Source: Lepidodermella squamata (lineage: Eukaryota; Gastrotricha). Taken from it: DNA of 64,000 bases. Location of the stretch: NCBI GenBank assembly GCA_047495785.1, contig JBLDXI010000020.1, positions 2,728,001-2,792,000 of the forward strand. The letters are read 5' to 3'. Both the position numbers and the translations under genes were made by a program. Below are positions 22,692 through 35,751 of the stretch, one piece after another. Position 1 is the first letter of the stretch, and every line of letters begins with the position of its first letter. Under the pieces are notes generated by a model. It was not told the origin of the DNA and did no database searches. It worked only from the letters and a program-made list of their open reading frames with translations.

Positions 22692-25600
22692 AAGGTATTT
22701 ACGAGCCAATTCTTATCATCTTATCACGGTCGCGCTATTTTTTATTATTATCCAGAGCCTCATTTTTCTTGCTGCACGCACTAGCTAAGGGTCTACGAGT
22801 CTTTGGGATATTTTGGATTTACGATGTGGCAAAAGTTTTAAATGTTTTCTACTTTGCTGCTCTTATTGCAGTTGGGTATGTTTATTTCAATCTAAATATT
22901 TCAAGTTGAAACGCACATGTTGATATTAATTTAGAGCTGCCGCTTTCTACCTTCCAATCCAGCGGCCATTTACTTACGGTCAGAAATTGACCACGCGGCA
23001 GGCATGGAATGTTTTCTACATCGGTGCTTTTCGGCTCATTACCTTGGTCTTTTGGATCACATCTTTGTCAATTTGCGGTCCTCTAAGGTAAAAATAAGAG
23101 CATTATAATAATGTTCCGTCAATAATTTGAAAATTTTCCAGATCAACTTTATTATGCGAACATTCCGAGACAATAATTCTAGCTACTCTATCAGCTCTTT
23201 TCACTTCTGGTACCCCAGGAAAAGTAGGTTTTTGGTTGTGGTAAAGATCTCTTTACTATTTTTTTCGTACATTTAGTTCCGAGGCGCGTTTTGTTTCGTT
23301 GGAGCTTTCATCTCAATATTGTTGATCGATTATGACAGCGAGGTCACTCCAACACCTGATTCCGTCTCGCCTAGTAATTTATCTAGAAATGTATTAGAAA
23401 AATCCTATTGAAATTATTTTACAGCTCCCACTTCGTCTTGGATCGGAAGTGTTTTCAACACTGTATTTGGATTATCGGACCACAAAGCCGGTGTTGTGCT
23501 GTTAGGCTTTACGATGTTTTTAAACGCAATTTGCTCACATTTGGAGAGGAGAATCGCCGTTGATGTCGGTGGCTCCAAACGTTTGAACGCTCTGGTCAGT
23601 TTTGCAACCATGGTTGTGGCCCTCCCCTGTGCAATCATGGCATACTTCTTCGGAGCAACCCCCTCGGCATACCCTTGGACTTCTTTCGTAATTCCGTTAA
23701 TTTATATTATAACTGTCGCGTTTGTTGGGTGCTACTACGTGGATTCTGTATGTGTTACTCGGCTGCAAGCACCAACCGCTGCTAGAGTCGGCTCGTTAGT
23801 CTCCATGATTTCAGCCATGACCATGACTTTACTCTGGAACCACCCGGTCGCCTGGAAAATCATGAAATCGCACGGTTTAGACGTCGCGAATGTTATAGCG
23901 GATGAACACGCTATGTCAGCCGGTGTGATTTTCGCGTTCGTCCTACTCTGTTTAGCAGTTTTGATGCTAACCTCAACAACCCGGGCATCTCATTGGGATT
24001 TGGTCGGAACAACTCATGACGGCTTGCCGCTGTATAAGGAGGCGCAAATGCAAAAATCGACATTTTCGACGACGCAAATGCTGCGTTCAGCGTTACATCG
24101 AGTGCTCGAGTCGCCGGATTCACGGCGGATATTTTACTTTCTCTGTCTCAATCTCACGTTCACCTTTGTTGAGCTTACCTACGGCTTCTGGACTAACAGT
24201 TTGGGCCTCATTTCCGACGGTTTTCACATGTTTTTCGACTGCGCTGCGCTGGTTTTCGGTCTCATTGCATCCGTCGTTGCTCATTGGAGGCCTACTAAGC
24301 AATTCACTTTCGGGTATGTCTCATTTTGATTGGCCATAAACCTCGCCAGAGATAAAAACTAATGAAGCTGGAATAACTCATTGTACTTTTCCAAACCTAT
24401 TTATTGATTTTTTCGGGTGAAGCTCCTCAACTTGTAAGGTCTCTCCTTTTCAATCGGACTATCACTTTCTTTATTGGAAAAGATAGAACTGAGTCCATAT
24501 TATAAGCATACAAAATCCTAAGTTTATGAAAGCCACCGTTCAAAAATTATTCATGGTTTTCGGATGCATTTTTTTCTTAGTTTACATGCTCCATACCTAT
24601 ACCACCCATGGCCGTCATTCCGGATAACAAAACCTGTTCGTGCCTCGTATGATCAAATGCTCGAAATTAGGGAAATTCTGTAGGCTGCTTTGAAATATAT
24701 TGAAAAAAACTTAACAACGATTTCAGCCTTTGCAAGTAGCAATATTCAAAAGCAGAATCCCGAAAAATGCATCCGAAAACCATGAATAATTTTTGAACGG
24801 TGGCTTTCGTAAACAAGAAATTTCACACGCTTATAACATGGACTCAGTTCTATCATTTCCAATAAAGAAAGTGATAGTCCGATCAAGAATGTGGCCGTAG
24901 AGTCAAGGCAAAAACACCCATTTTTGAACCCCTAAAAAAGTGACCTTCGCGGAAATCGCTGTGGCGTCAAAACCGTTCATTTCCGTACGAAATCCTTTGA
25001 ACTGGTTGTAGTTGAAACCAATCCCCATCAATTACAATAAAAAAATCGGAATTCCATGATGAGCTATTTTGGGTATAGCGCGCGGAAAAACACCCTTGTT
25101 TTACATGTAAACATGTATGCGCCGGTTTCAAAAAGATCCGCCATAATGAAAATTTACGAAAATCGCCAAAAGAATTAAAACTTCAAGTTTCCAATAGGAG
25201 TTTCATCTCTGGTAACTCTATTCTCTATGAGCGCATCTATACACAACTCAGGGCATTTTTTTGTCAATAGCAAAAATATTAAGGAGGACTTTTTTAGTTT
25301 TGTTTTCCGAATATTGACTGTATTTTGAAGTCTTGATTGTTTATTTATGGTATTTGTATTCATATTTTATAGCTATGATCGAATCGAAGTGTTGTCCGGC
25401 TTTGTGAACGGTCTTTTCCTGGTCATTATCGCATCAGCGGTGCTCGTATCTGCAATGGACCGAATTTTCGATCCACCCCACATCAACACCCACCGCCTGC
25501 TATTCGTGTCATTCGGCGGTCTATTCATTAATCTATTCGGAGTTTTCGCCTTCCACAGCGCCATTTTCGGCGGTGAATCCGGCGAAGACCATGGCCATTC

Positions 25601-26228
25601 GCATGGAGGAGGTTCTCATGGCCACTCCCACGGCGGAGTGTCGCATGGTCACTCGCATGGCGGCGGCTCCCACGGCCATTCCCACAACAGCAACATGGAA
25701 GGCGTCTTCCTCCACGTTCTAGCCGACACCTTAGGCAGTGTTGGCGTCATTATTTCGTCATTTTTAATCGCGCAATACGGCTGGTACATCGCCGACCCGA
25801 TCTGCTCGATTTTCATGGCGTGCCTCATCATCGCTAGTGTCATTCCGTTGCTGAAGGAAACAAGCCACGTGCTGCTGCTTCGAGTACCCCGTGATGTCCA
25901 GAAAAGTATCGGTGAAGGCCTACAAAACCTGCTGACTATTGAAGGAGTGCTTTCGTACCGCGATCAACACTTCTGGCGCCATTCTTCGAACGTAATCTGC
26001 GGCGTTGTGCATGTCCAAGTCGCCCCTGACGCCTTGGAACCCCGCGTTACCAGCCGGGTGACAGCTCTTTTCGCCGAATTCGGCGTGAATCGTATGGCTG
26101 TTCAGGTCGAAAAGGAGACTTTCTTCTCCCATATGGCTGGACTAGGCATGACAATCGAAAAGCCGGAAAATTTGAGTGCGAAAGCGGCTGGTTATGACAT
26201 GGCGTTAGAAATGATTAAAACATGTTAA
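22692..26228 (+). CDS. Zinc transporter ZnT5-like (SLC30A5), 5' end unresolved
   Basis: Exons seen: ~22692-22875, 22935-23087, 23142-23223, 23277-23373, 23425-24313, 25373-26228. The N-terminal half is the extra hydrophobic region typical of ZnT5 (LRVFGIFWIYDVAK, CGPLR, FTSG, VDVGGSKRLNAL, YVDSVC). The C-terminal half is the cation diffusion facilitator core: FYFLCLNLTFTFVEL, NSLGLISDGFHMFFDC, FGYDRIEVLSGFVNGLF, then a His-rich loop of GHSHGG-type repeats, FLHVLADTLGS and a CTD with YRDQHFWRHSS. The HxxxD-type zinc sites in TM2 and TM5 are present (SDGFHMFFD, HVLAD). In the family ZnT5 loads zinc into early secretory compartments, usually with ZnT6. The first exon has no ATG: an upstream exon is required. 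The 1059 bp intron before the last exon carries an inverted-repeat element. Confidence 0.85.
24453..24884. mobile_element. Inverted-repeat (MITE-like) insertion in the ZnT5 intron
   Basis: About 118 bp at 24453-24570 reappears inverted at 24765-24884 with a modest number of differences; shared strings include ATCGGACTATCACTTTC and ACGGTGGCTTTC on opposite strands. A 195 bp spacer separates them. It is noncoding and could form a long hairpin in the pre-mRNA. Confidence 0.75.
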
Positions 26229-26628
26229 CAAAAAATCCCGCATGAATATAAAGCGTATAATGTAAGACCTCTTGATCTGATTTCGTTATATATATAGTGC
26301 AAAACGAAAGTGTCTAGTGTAACTGCCAATAAGCGTTGTATCTAGGTAACATCAAGAAATAGCTGTTGTCGGAAATTTCTATTTTCATTCAAAGGTAAAA
26401 CGCGGCATTTTTTGGCACTATATCTTCTTCACATTCTTCAAAGCTATAAATTATTATTATTGTCTATCAACTTCATTATGACGCTAAATAATATTATTTT
26501 AATGGGCACCAAAATCTTCGGTGGTTGGACGATGGAAAAACCGAGCAAATAAATATAAAAAAATGTTTTTCGTAATTCATGATTAATTATTTTTTTAGAT
26601 ATTTATTAAAAATTAATTAGGGCAGTGC
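26229..26628. other. Intergenic between ZnT5 and Myosin XVIII
   Basis: 400 bp, AT-rich, with the ZnT5 3' flank and an AATAAA at about 26548. An acceptor-like run ending in TTTTTTTAG near 26599 precedes the myosin ATG by about 30 bp. Confidence 0.5.
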
Positions 26629-29600
26629 ATGCTTTCGTTTTTGAAGGGCAAAAAGGACAAGGACAAGGCTGGACGGAAGCTGTCGTCCACGTCCGGCCCA
26701 AACGGCAAGCACTCAACCACCGAAGCAGATGAAGCATTAGATGATCACTCTCAACACGAAATTTTGGAGGAAGACGATGAAGTAATCAAACCAGGCACAG
26801 TTTCCAGTCTTGTCAACCAATTTGCGCCCGGTGCGCCCAACTTGCCGCCGCCAGCTACGCTGAAAACGTCAACAGCATCGCTCAAACCGACGCCTAATCC
26901 TAACCCGCCTATTAGACAGACATCAAAACTAAAGAGTATTATTCGAGGAGGTAATTTTCTACTAAAATTTGATCAAAATTGTATGCCTTAAGATTGCGAT
27001 TTCAATTTAAACAAAATTAAGTAAATTTTACGGGAAATTTTCAAAAATACGCAAACCAAAATTCGACGAAAATATTCAAATTTAAGGTGGAAACCCCAGT
27101 TCCCTCAACTTTGAAATGGATTTTCTTAAATAAAAATGGCTCCATTGATACCTAAAAGTGAAAAGTGAATTTTCCAGCTTGCAGATTTAAGATCAAGGAT
27201 TTCTACATCCAAAAATGAAAAAATTGAAATTAAGATGAAAAATCGCGGAGATTAAATTCTTTTTCCTAATTTGTTCTTTTATTTTAATTTGAACTATTTT
27301 TATTCAGACTCGTCAGTTCTCTCCGCTTACGAGCCTCCTGGTGTAGCCGAACAACGTCAACAGCCCAGAATTACAGTCACAGTCACCCGTCCCTCCATGA
27401 TCAAGTCACCCCAGCACAGTTTACTGCAACTCGCCCCGCAAACGACGACGATTATCGGCGGAAACGATGCGCTATCGCCATCTCTTGCGATTTCTAGCAC
27501 TCCTGGTTACATAGTGCTACCACCCTTGCCAGTCCGCGCCTCAGCGATCCGCCGCTTGCCCAGGGGGGATTTCGGTATTATCTTACGACAAGCCGTTACG
27601 TTGACCGTTGAAGAAAACACGCAAAGGCTGTTAGTCCGCGGCGTTGTTTTCGCTGAACCGAATGTTGTCAGTCAAAACCAGCCTCTTACCCTGTTGCCGG
27701 GCGATGAATTGCTCGAAGTCGGCGAAACGTCAGTTATCGGCTGGTCGCGCGATGATATCGTCAATTTATTCCGCCGAGCTAACGATACTGTTGTTCTACG
27801 TTTCCAACAAGCGCCGGAATTTCGAGAAATTTCGCTGAATTTCTTCTCGGACAACGTTTCAGTCTCATCCGATACTAGTCGAGTTAAACGAGGTCGTGGC
27901 TCAGGTATCCGTAGAGCGGATCCTGTCTTGAAAGTTCGTCGCTTCAGCTCAGTTTCAAGTATGGGAAATGACGGAACTGATGATCGAACAAAAGTTTGGC
28001 TCAATCACGAACGCGGTTTTTGTATGGCGAAGCAGATTTCTAACGAATCTGATGATTACGTCACGGTTGAGGTGGACGGGCAACAACTCGGCGTTAGACA
28101 GGCTAATTTGTTTCCGAGAAACCCGCTTGCCCAGAATTTTGTTCCAGATCTATCGCGTTTGTCCTATTTGAACGAACCAGCTTTGTTGAATACGTTGATT
28201 CAACGTTTCGCGAACGGGCTGTGCCACAGTGTGGCTGGAACTTCGTCTTACCTGATCAGTCTCAGCCCGCAGAGACCGATGTATTGCTACTCGGAAAAGG
28301 TTCTGCGAATGTTTAATTGGACTGATTGCTGCGACGAGTTGCCTCACCCGTTCTCGCTAGCTGCCGGGGTTCTGGCGAATATGCAGCGTAGTCGGCAGGA
28401 CCAAACCGTTGCGTTTTTAGGCCTGAGTGGGTCTGGGAAATCCGCCTTAATGCGACACGTTTCCTCCGCGCTGTTGGACCCTAGAGCGACCGCAGCCCCG
28501 TCTGCTATCACATCGAGCCGCCTTAATGCTGCTCTGACTATTCTCGACGCGTTCGGGTCTTGCTCGATCGGCCAGAATACTTGCGCGTCGAGGTACGCCC
28601 TTCTGGTCTCGATCAATTACGACCAGCAGGGTCGGCCGCTCGGGGTGGTTTTATCGCCGAATTTTCTCGACCGCTATCGAGTCACGCAACGGGCTGAAAT
28701 GCCGTTGCAAAGCCAAAATCAACCGGCCTCTCCGACTAGTCTCGATACGTACAGTAATTTCGCGATTTTCTACCATTTGCTGGCCGGAATTTCGGCGGAA
28801 GAAAAGGCTGAGTTGATGCTAGACGCGCCGCAACAGGGCCAGAACCTGCTTCTTGAAATGACTTTTTCGAACCAACAAATGCAAAAGTCTTTCGCGGATA
28901 AGTGGACCTCTGTGACGAATTGTATGGACGAGTTGAATATCAGCGGCGATGAACGGCGTGGCATTTGGCGGACTATTGGTGCCATCATTCATTTGGGCTA
29001 TGCTGGCTACGTGCAGACGCCGACTGGCGTTGGCCAATTCCACCGCGCTGAATCGGCTCAACGTGCTGCTGATTTACTAGGTTTGTATTAATTCAATTTC
29101 AATGCCTGATTGGAATACAAAAAAATGGAAAAATGTAGTGCTCACATTGAGAATGAAAAGAGCCGGTGCGGCCTGATTGGGCAGTTGAAGGTTTAAGAAC
29201 TTACCTGGCGCTAAAAGACAGAGGGGGTTGTAGCAAAAATTGACTCAATCGGCACAATAATATCAACCTGAAATTACGCGCCATTGAAAATGACCGAGTT
29301 AGCATTCTCATGGAGAAAACACCACTGAGGCATGTTTACCGGGTCAAACTACCAGAATAGTGGGGAAAAACCAACAACTTGCAAAATAGCAAACTAGTGC
29401 ACTAGCTACATTTCTTTCTATAGATCAAGTTAAACTGGGGTATTCAACGAAATTTCCTCAAAATACCTGCTTTTGGCTACATTTTTATTAATTTTTATAG
29501 CTCCTTTATTAATTTGTTCTATTTGAATAGGCGTTAAGGTGGAAGACTTGGCGAATGCAATTTTCTCTGCTGCAAAGAATGCGCAGAGTCAAAGCAACCC

Positions 29601-32600
29601 TGGTTCGCGAAATTCCACCTTAAACTTGAACGCGGCAAACACCTCGCAGATCGCTTATCGAGCCTTCATTTCCGGCTTATACGCTCATCTATTCGCTGCT
29701 GTTACGGCTCTGATTAACCGCCGTTTGACTACCCACTCGAACCGGGCTATGTACACGATCCATCTTCTGGACACGCCCGGGCTTCAACGAGTTGGCGATT
29801 TGAATGGCGGATCTTTCATGGATTTCTGCTACAACTACATCACAGAACGACTGCTTGGCCTTTACGTCGGCTCAGCTTTCACCGGACCACTCGATGCCTT
29901 TGTTCAAGAGGACGTTGATAGCGGTTTGGAGTTGAATTTGGAAGTGCCTCTCGATGCTAACCGGACCTTGCTTGATACTTTTGATGGACGTGATCAATCC
30001 TCCTTATTTTGGCTGTTGGACCAGGAAATTCTATCGCCCACCGGGTCGGATGATGGTTTCCTGAATCGACTATTCACGGTTGCTCACGATCGATTCAGGT
30101 CGTCAACTGCCTCGATCCATCAAGACGGGTTCCAACTGCTTCACGCCTTCGGTCAATTCCCGGTTATTTACCGGGTTGCGGGCTGGATGGCTGCAATGAC
30201 TGAACATCACGCGTTTTATACGGCAGCTGATTTGTTGAGATCATCGATTTCACCATCAGTAGGCGCCGTGTTCAGCGCAATCCTCGACCTGCCAGCCGGG
30301 TCTAGCATTCTCCGCCCGCCTTCAATCCGCCGGTCACCCTGCCTGGCTATGAAATGTCAGGTCGATCAATTTTTGGAACCGCTACGCAGAACTCGCCACC
30401 ACTTCTCGCTGTCAATGCAGACCAGTTCGAACAAATCGCATCACCAATCGACGCCGCAGCATGTCGATATCGCTGTCGACTACGTGCGAGCCCAATTTCG
30501 AGCTCTTTGCGTCGAAGAGCTGGTTAAACTGCAGAAATACGGCTGCACCGAATCGTTCCGCTACACTGATTTCGTGCGATCGTTCCGCCTGCAGCTGCCG
30601 ACCGTTACTCCGCTCGAAACTGACGACCCTCGCCTCGCGACCACCTTAATCCTGCAATCAGCCACGATTGAGCAGAGAATGTTCCGATTCGGGAAGAATC
30701 GAATCTTCCTATGCCGAGAGGCATTGCAAGAGCTTGAGTCACTTCGAGAGGAACGCTTAGGCGAAGTTGTTGTCAAACTGCAGGCGTTGTGCCGGAGTCA
30801 TCTGTCGCGAAAACGCTGCGACAAATTGCGGGTTCAGCATGCGGCTGCTCGCTGCATTCAGAAGAACGTTGCGAAATGGGCGAGTTTCCGCGAATGGCCG
30901 TGGTGGCGTTTGTACGTTCGCATCAAGCCATTGGTCAATGTCCACAAAACCGAGGAGGAACTTCGAACGCGGCAGGAGGAGGCGATGGGCTTCAAGCAGA
31001 AGTTCGAACGGGCTGAGAATGAGAAGTCAGAGCTAGCGCAAGTTAACGCGAAATTGGAGTTCAAAATCAAGCAGCTCGAATCTGCCCTGGCTGAACAAAG
31101 CGCTGCGCATCAACAGGCCTCGGAAATGTTGGAGAATGAATCGGCTGAGAAGCGAAAACTTCAAAATGAAGTCGTGGATATGAAGAAACGAATCGGGAAG
31201 CAACAAAGCCCGGCAATGATGACTAGTTCAACGGTCATTCTACCGCCATCTCCATCACCCCTCGCCTCTGTCTCAGCAGTTCTAGACACCCGTCTCGGGG
31301 TCGAGCGGGACGAATTAACCCGGCAGCTGGAGGAAAGAGCCGAGGCTCATAAATGCCGGGCGTTGAAATTAGGCGCTGAGTTACAGGACGTGCGTTACGA
31401 ATTGGAGCAAACTCGAACTGCGTTGGCCGATGCTGAGCGCCGATTGGGCCGGTCAGATGCCGATATCACTGCTTCAGTCGAAGAGGCTCGCCGCGAACGT
31501 GTGAAAAGTCAGCATCTCCAGCAGGAATGCGACGGGCTTAAATTGGACCGAGGTCGTATGGAAAATGAAATCATCGACTTGTCCGACGCGAAATCGAGCC
31601 TGGAAGAGCGTGTCGCGAGTCTTCAGAGCCAGATATCCGCCCTAACCGCGACTGCTCTGCCCGAAAGTCTTGAGTTAGCTAGTCTGCGGCGGAAGGTGGA
31701 TGAATTGAGCTTGAAATGCAAAGATCAGGAGGAAGAGCTTGACGAGCAGGCCGGCGAGATTCAGATGTTGCAATCGTCGAAATTGAACCTGCAAATGCAG
31801 CTGGCTCAAACCAGTCAAGCCCTGCAAAAAGTTCAGGAGGAGAAGGATAACGAGCTGCAAGACGTCCGAGCTGCTTTGCTACGTCGCGCTCGAGCTGCTG
31901 AGCAGAACCTGGAGGAAGCCGACTCGGAGAGGCAGAAATTAGCCAGGGAAAAGCGGCAACTCGAGGCGCATTTGCATCAATTGCAGAGTGAGCAGGCTGA
32001 GTTGGAGGAGCGACGAGTTCTAGCCACCGAGCGCCGTCTTCGCAACAAATTAGCAGCAACTCGGGCCTTGCTTCAAGCCGCTCAACTGACTATCAGCCGT
32101 TTGAAGGCGTCTGGTGATAAGAACCCAGGTGCTGATATTCGTTTGCTGGAGGAACGCGCTGAAGATGCGGAGCAAAAGGCGGCTCGTCTCGCGAAGGCTA
32201 AACAGCGCCTCGAGGCTGAAGTTGCGGCTATGGCCGAGGAAGTTAACCGACTCCAGGTTGTTCGCAGTGAGCTCGAAAAGCGTTGTGCGGCATTGTCGAA
32301 GGAAAACGGCGAGCTGGAGGATCAGCTGGGCGAGCATGATGACGAATTGGCGGAGATCAACGACAAACTGCGAGCTGCGATCGCTGAGCGCACTGTCGAT
32401 AAGGTTGCGGTCGATTCTCAGGCGCAAGAGATCATCAGACTCGAGGTATTTTTCAGAATTTAAGAAGGATTTTTTATTCAGTTTTTACCAAAGAGGAGTA
32501 TTTTATACTATTAAGGAGGATTTTTTATTTATTTTTTCTATTTTGCAGGAGAAACTACTCAACTCTGAAGAGCGTTGCTCAGCCCTTGAGACGCGTCTCG

Positions 32601-33310
32601 AGCTATTCCAAGCGAAGATGATTGATAAGCAAGAGTATATTAAACTCGAAATGCAGATTCGAACGCTCGAGGGTCATCTCCAGCTGGAACGAGTCGAAAG
32701 GGCCCGACTTGAAACCGCCTTGGACCGGGCTAAGCAGAAGGCCGAAACTTTGCAAGAGGCAGTTGCCACCCTCGAGGAACTGCTGCGTAACGAAAGACAG
32801 CGGTCTTCTCGCCTGGAAAAGGACTTGAATGCGGTTACTGAGGAGGCTCAGGATAACGCGAGACGTTTGACTGATGTTGAATCGAAATTATCGGCGCTGA
32901 ACACGGAAGCGTCGCAACTGCAGAAATTATTCGAAGAACGCGAGGAGCAGCTTCATCTTGCCTATCAAAACATTTCCACGATGCAAAAGGCGTTGGAAGA
33001 GAAAGCCTCGTCCTCTGCTGATGAAGACGATGAAGATGAAGAGGAGGATGACGACGATGAATTCGACGACGGCTGCATGTTCGAGGCAATGTCGCAAAAT
33101 AGCGATGTTGAAGATGAAGATGTGAGCGAGAATCTGCGGCAAAACGGTGTCGGAGATCATCGCAATGGCCATCACCACGTGAATGGGAATGGCTTGGCCG
33201 GTAGCGCTGGTACGGTTTCTTACAGTAGTGATAGTGTGATTAATGACGATGGCGGCTCAGACCCTCACATTTCCAACGGTCGGCGACAGGAGGCGCTTCT
33301 TGCCGATTGA
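26629..33310 (+). CDS. Unconventional myosin class XVIII (Myo18A-like)
   Basis: Four exons: 26629-26950, 27308-29080, 29531-32445, 32549-33310, total 5772 bases (1923 residues). A Lys-rich N-terminus (MLSFLKGKKDKDK) as in Myo18A precedes a PDZ domain (RLPRGDFGI, GDELLEVGE). The motor region has a P-loop (GLSGSGKS) but altered switches: switch I reads NTCASRY instead of NSSRFGK, and switch II reads LLDTPGL instead of DIAGFE. This agrees with class XVIII myosins being poor or inactive ATPases that bind actin and co-assemble with myosin II. An IQ-like segment near LQALCRSHLSRKRC is followed by roughly 850 residues of heptad-rich coiled coil and an acidic C-terminus (EDDEDEEEDDDDEFDD). The family call is strong. 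An extended intron at 29081-29530 shows nothing recognisable. Confidence 0.9.
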
Positions 33311-34196
33311 TCAGCTCCACCTTAAATTCTTTCGTCTTCCCCCTTTTTTCAATTAATTATAGGGTTAGTGAGATCGGCTGTTTTCTACGGTTGTTTATGC
33401 AGTATTGAAGGAAAAATCTTTGTGTGCCACGATTGCTCTTGGGAACTGCTGCGTATTTGTGTGCGTGTGTGTGCTTGTAATGATTCGAAGTCGAATTTTC
33501 TCGACCTTAAAACGGCGAATGTTGTTGTGAGGCTTCGAAGTTCGAGTGATTGTTTTGTTAAATTTGAGCTGCTTGCAGTGTTTCTTATTTCCCTGCAATG
33601 AAGAATTCCGCAATTTTTTCTATTCTATGAAATCGAATGGCATCTCCTTGGAAAAAACACACAATTCGAGTCACTTTATATTACTTGAAAAATTGCCTTT
33701 AATTAATAGTAATTTAGTTTTTTTATCGCGATGATATTCGTAAAAAAAATTGCGTGCGAATTTTCCGCTCTTCCGAAATTTTTTATTATTAAACGAACGG
33801 GAACAATCTTTCTCCTATTGTCCTCCAATTATATTATGCTATACTGGCCGGTACTAATTGATATAAAACACCACTGAAACTGCTATTCAACCTTTTGTCT
33901 CACAGTGCTTGTTGTTTTCCCGACTTTTCGACGGACCGTTGTTTCAAGTTGAAAACTGCTATTCATTTTGCTAAAAATGTGAATTAATTTCATTGCGACT
34001 TTCTCTTTCTTTTTTGCCCATGCATGTGTTGTATTCATTACTATTATTATTCTATGTTGGAGAAAGAAACAATGGTAGCTGGATTTCCAAGCGAATAATT
34101 ATATTAAAGTAATGTAATACCAGCAATAAAAGCAGTTCTTACCTTTTAATTTGATTTTTTATTAATTTATTTTAGAATATTTTTGCGTGTATAATA
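33311..34196. other. Intergenic between Myosin XVIII and FRA10AC1
   Basis: AT-rich 3' flank of the myosin gene with short GTGT-rich and T-rich stretches. No gene is recognised. A TTATTTTAG acceptor-like site lies about 23 bp before the next ATG. Confidence 0.5.
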
Positions 34197-35654
34197 ATGG
34201 CCGGTGATCACCGGGGAGTTCACGGTGGATATTCGTCAGAGTTAGAACCTGATTCCGACTTTGAAGAGCGGAAAAGAAAACGGCATGATTTAGCGCGACC
34301 GCCTCCGATTTCAACTGCTTTGGTACCTTTGTCAAGTGGAGTTCAGAGATTCGCATCAGGATCTGGAATGCCGCCGCCCAAACGAATGGCTGCTGATTTA
34401 TATGATAGGGAGGACGCGATTGCTAGGCGACGCGAATTTCTGCAACTCAACGCATATGACCGGCATAAAATTCTTGTCAATAATTACCTAGCATTATACG
34501 GCGGGAAATTGGAAGATTTTGCACCGAAAAAGTTGGAACTATCGATATTTCAAGCCTCCTAAAAAATAATTTTCTAACATTTTAAGCAAGGTTGTTCGAA
34601 CTGATATCGACGTAATTCGAGATAATCATCAATTTCTGTGGGAAGAAGACGAAGATGCGGAAATGTCGTGGGATCAAAAATTGGCGAAGCGGTACTACGA
34701 TAAGCTGTTTAAAGAGTACTGCATCGCGGATTTGAGCCGGTTTCAGGAGAACAAAATCGCCATGCGATGGCGCACTGAGCAAGAAGTCGTCAGCGGCAAG
34801 GGTCAATTCGTTTGTGGGGAGCGAAAATGCCGCGAAAGAGCTGGTCTTGCCAGTTGGGAGGTCAATTTCGGCTACGAAGAGAAGGGCGCAAAAAAGAATG
34901 CTCTCGTTAAGCTCAGTGAGTTGATTTTACATTTCGTCAGCCTTTTTCATTTATCAAAGATTCCTTATCGCAAAATTATGCGTGATGATTCATTTACATC
35001 AGCTTACGTCATTTAACATATATAATGTTGAATGCGATCCAATTTTTGCTCAACTTGGCCTATGTAATGTTGATTTTCATGTAGATTTTTTAAACCCCAC
35101 GAGTCAGTATTCGATATTTTATAGGATAATATGATACTTCAAAATTCCGAAGGTATCGATCTCCGATAATCGATACTGATCGATTTTTTTATTTTTGTCA
35201 ATATCGTTGGAAAGGGAAAATAAATGCAGTTTAAAATGAATGAAAATCAGCATTACACTGGCCAGTTTGTCCATGTAAATTAAATTAATTTCAAGATCAC
35301 ATTAGACATGGACTTATTTAATTGTTGTCTTTTCGCGTTTTCCTAGGATTATGCCCCGATTGCTCAAATAAGCTAAACTTTCATAACAAGAAAACTTTGG
35401 CCACTCCGAGATCTGAAGTCAAATGCGAGCTAATGAGCCCTAAGCGTGAAGCTGTTGATAGCAGCTCTACCTCAGGACAAGCTGCTTCAACATCGACCCC
35501 AGCCGAAGTTTGGAGTAAACCTGTTCAAAGAAAGGAAACCGAGGAGAAAACAATGTGAGCAGATTTTCATTGAATTTATATAAAATCATCTGATTTTTTT
35601 CTGATTTTCAGGGATGAAGAAATCGATTCGTATCTAGCTGGTCTTTTTGACTGA
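34197..35654 (+). CDS. FRA10AC1: FRA10AC1 homolog (nuclear, spliceosome-associated)
   Basis: Exons 34197-34531, 34587-34915, 35347-35554 and 35612-35654 sum to 915 bases (304 residues). The conserved FRA10AC1 core is unmistakable: YDRHKILVNNY, DIDVIRDNHQFLW, KRYYDKLFKEYCIADLSR, SGKGQFVCG, WEVNFGYEEKG, ALVKLRLCPDCSNKLNF. Paired Cys motifs (CGERKCRERAG and CPDC) are a possible zinc site. Family knowledge places it in the nucleus with late spliceosome components; no enzymatic activity is assigned. The first donor is a GTTGGA rather than GTRAGT. The NARS gene starts 97 bp downstream on the same strand. Confidence 0.9.
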
Positions 35655-35751
35655 ATGTGATTTTTCTAAAAAGAAATTCAATTATTTTGACTAAAATATT
35701 TGAAATTTGTAAGAAAGATTTTCTATTTTTAATAGATTATTTAATTTCGAA

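Noticed and set aside
25610-25690. Tandem repeat of GGCCATTCCCA-like units
   Set aside because: It encodes the His-rich cytosolic loop typical of ZnT transporters.
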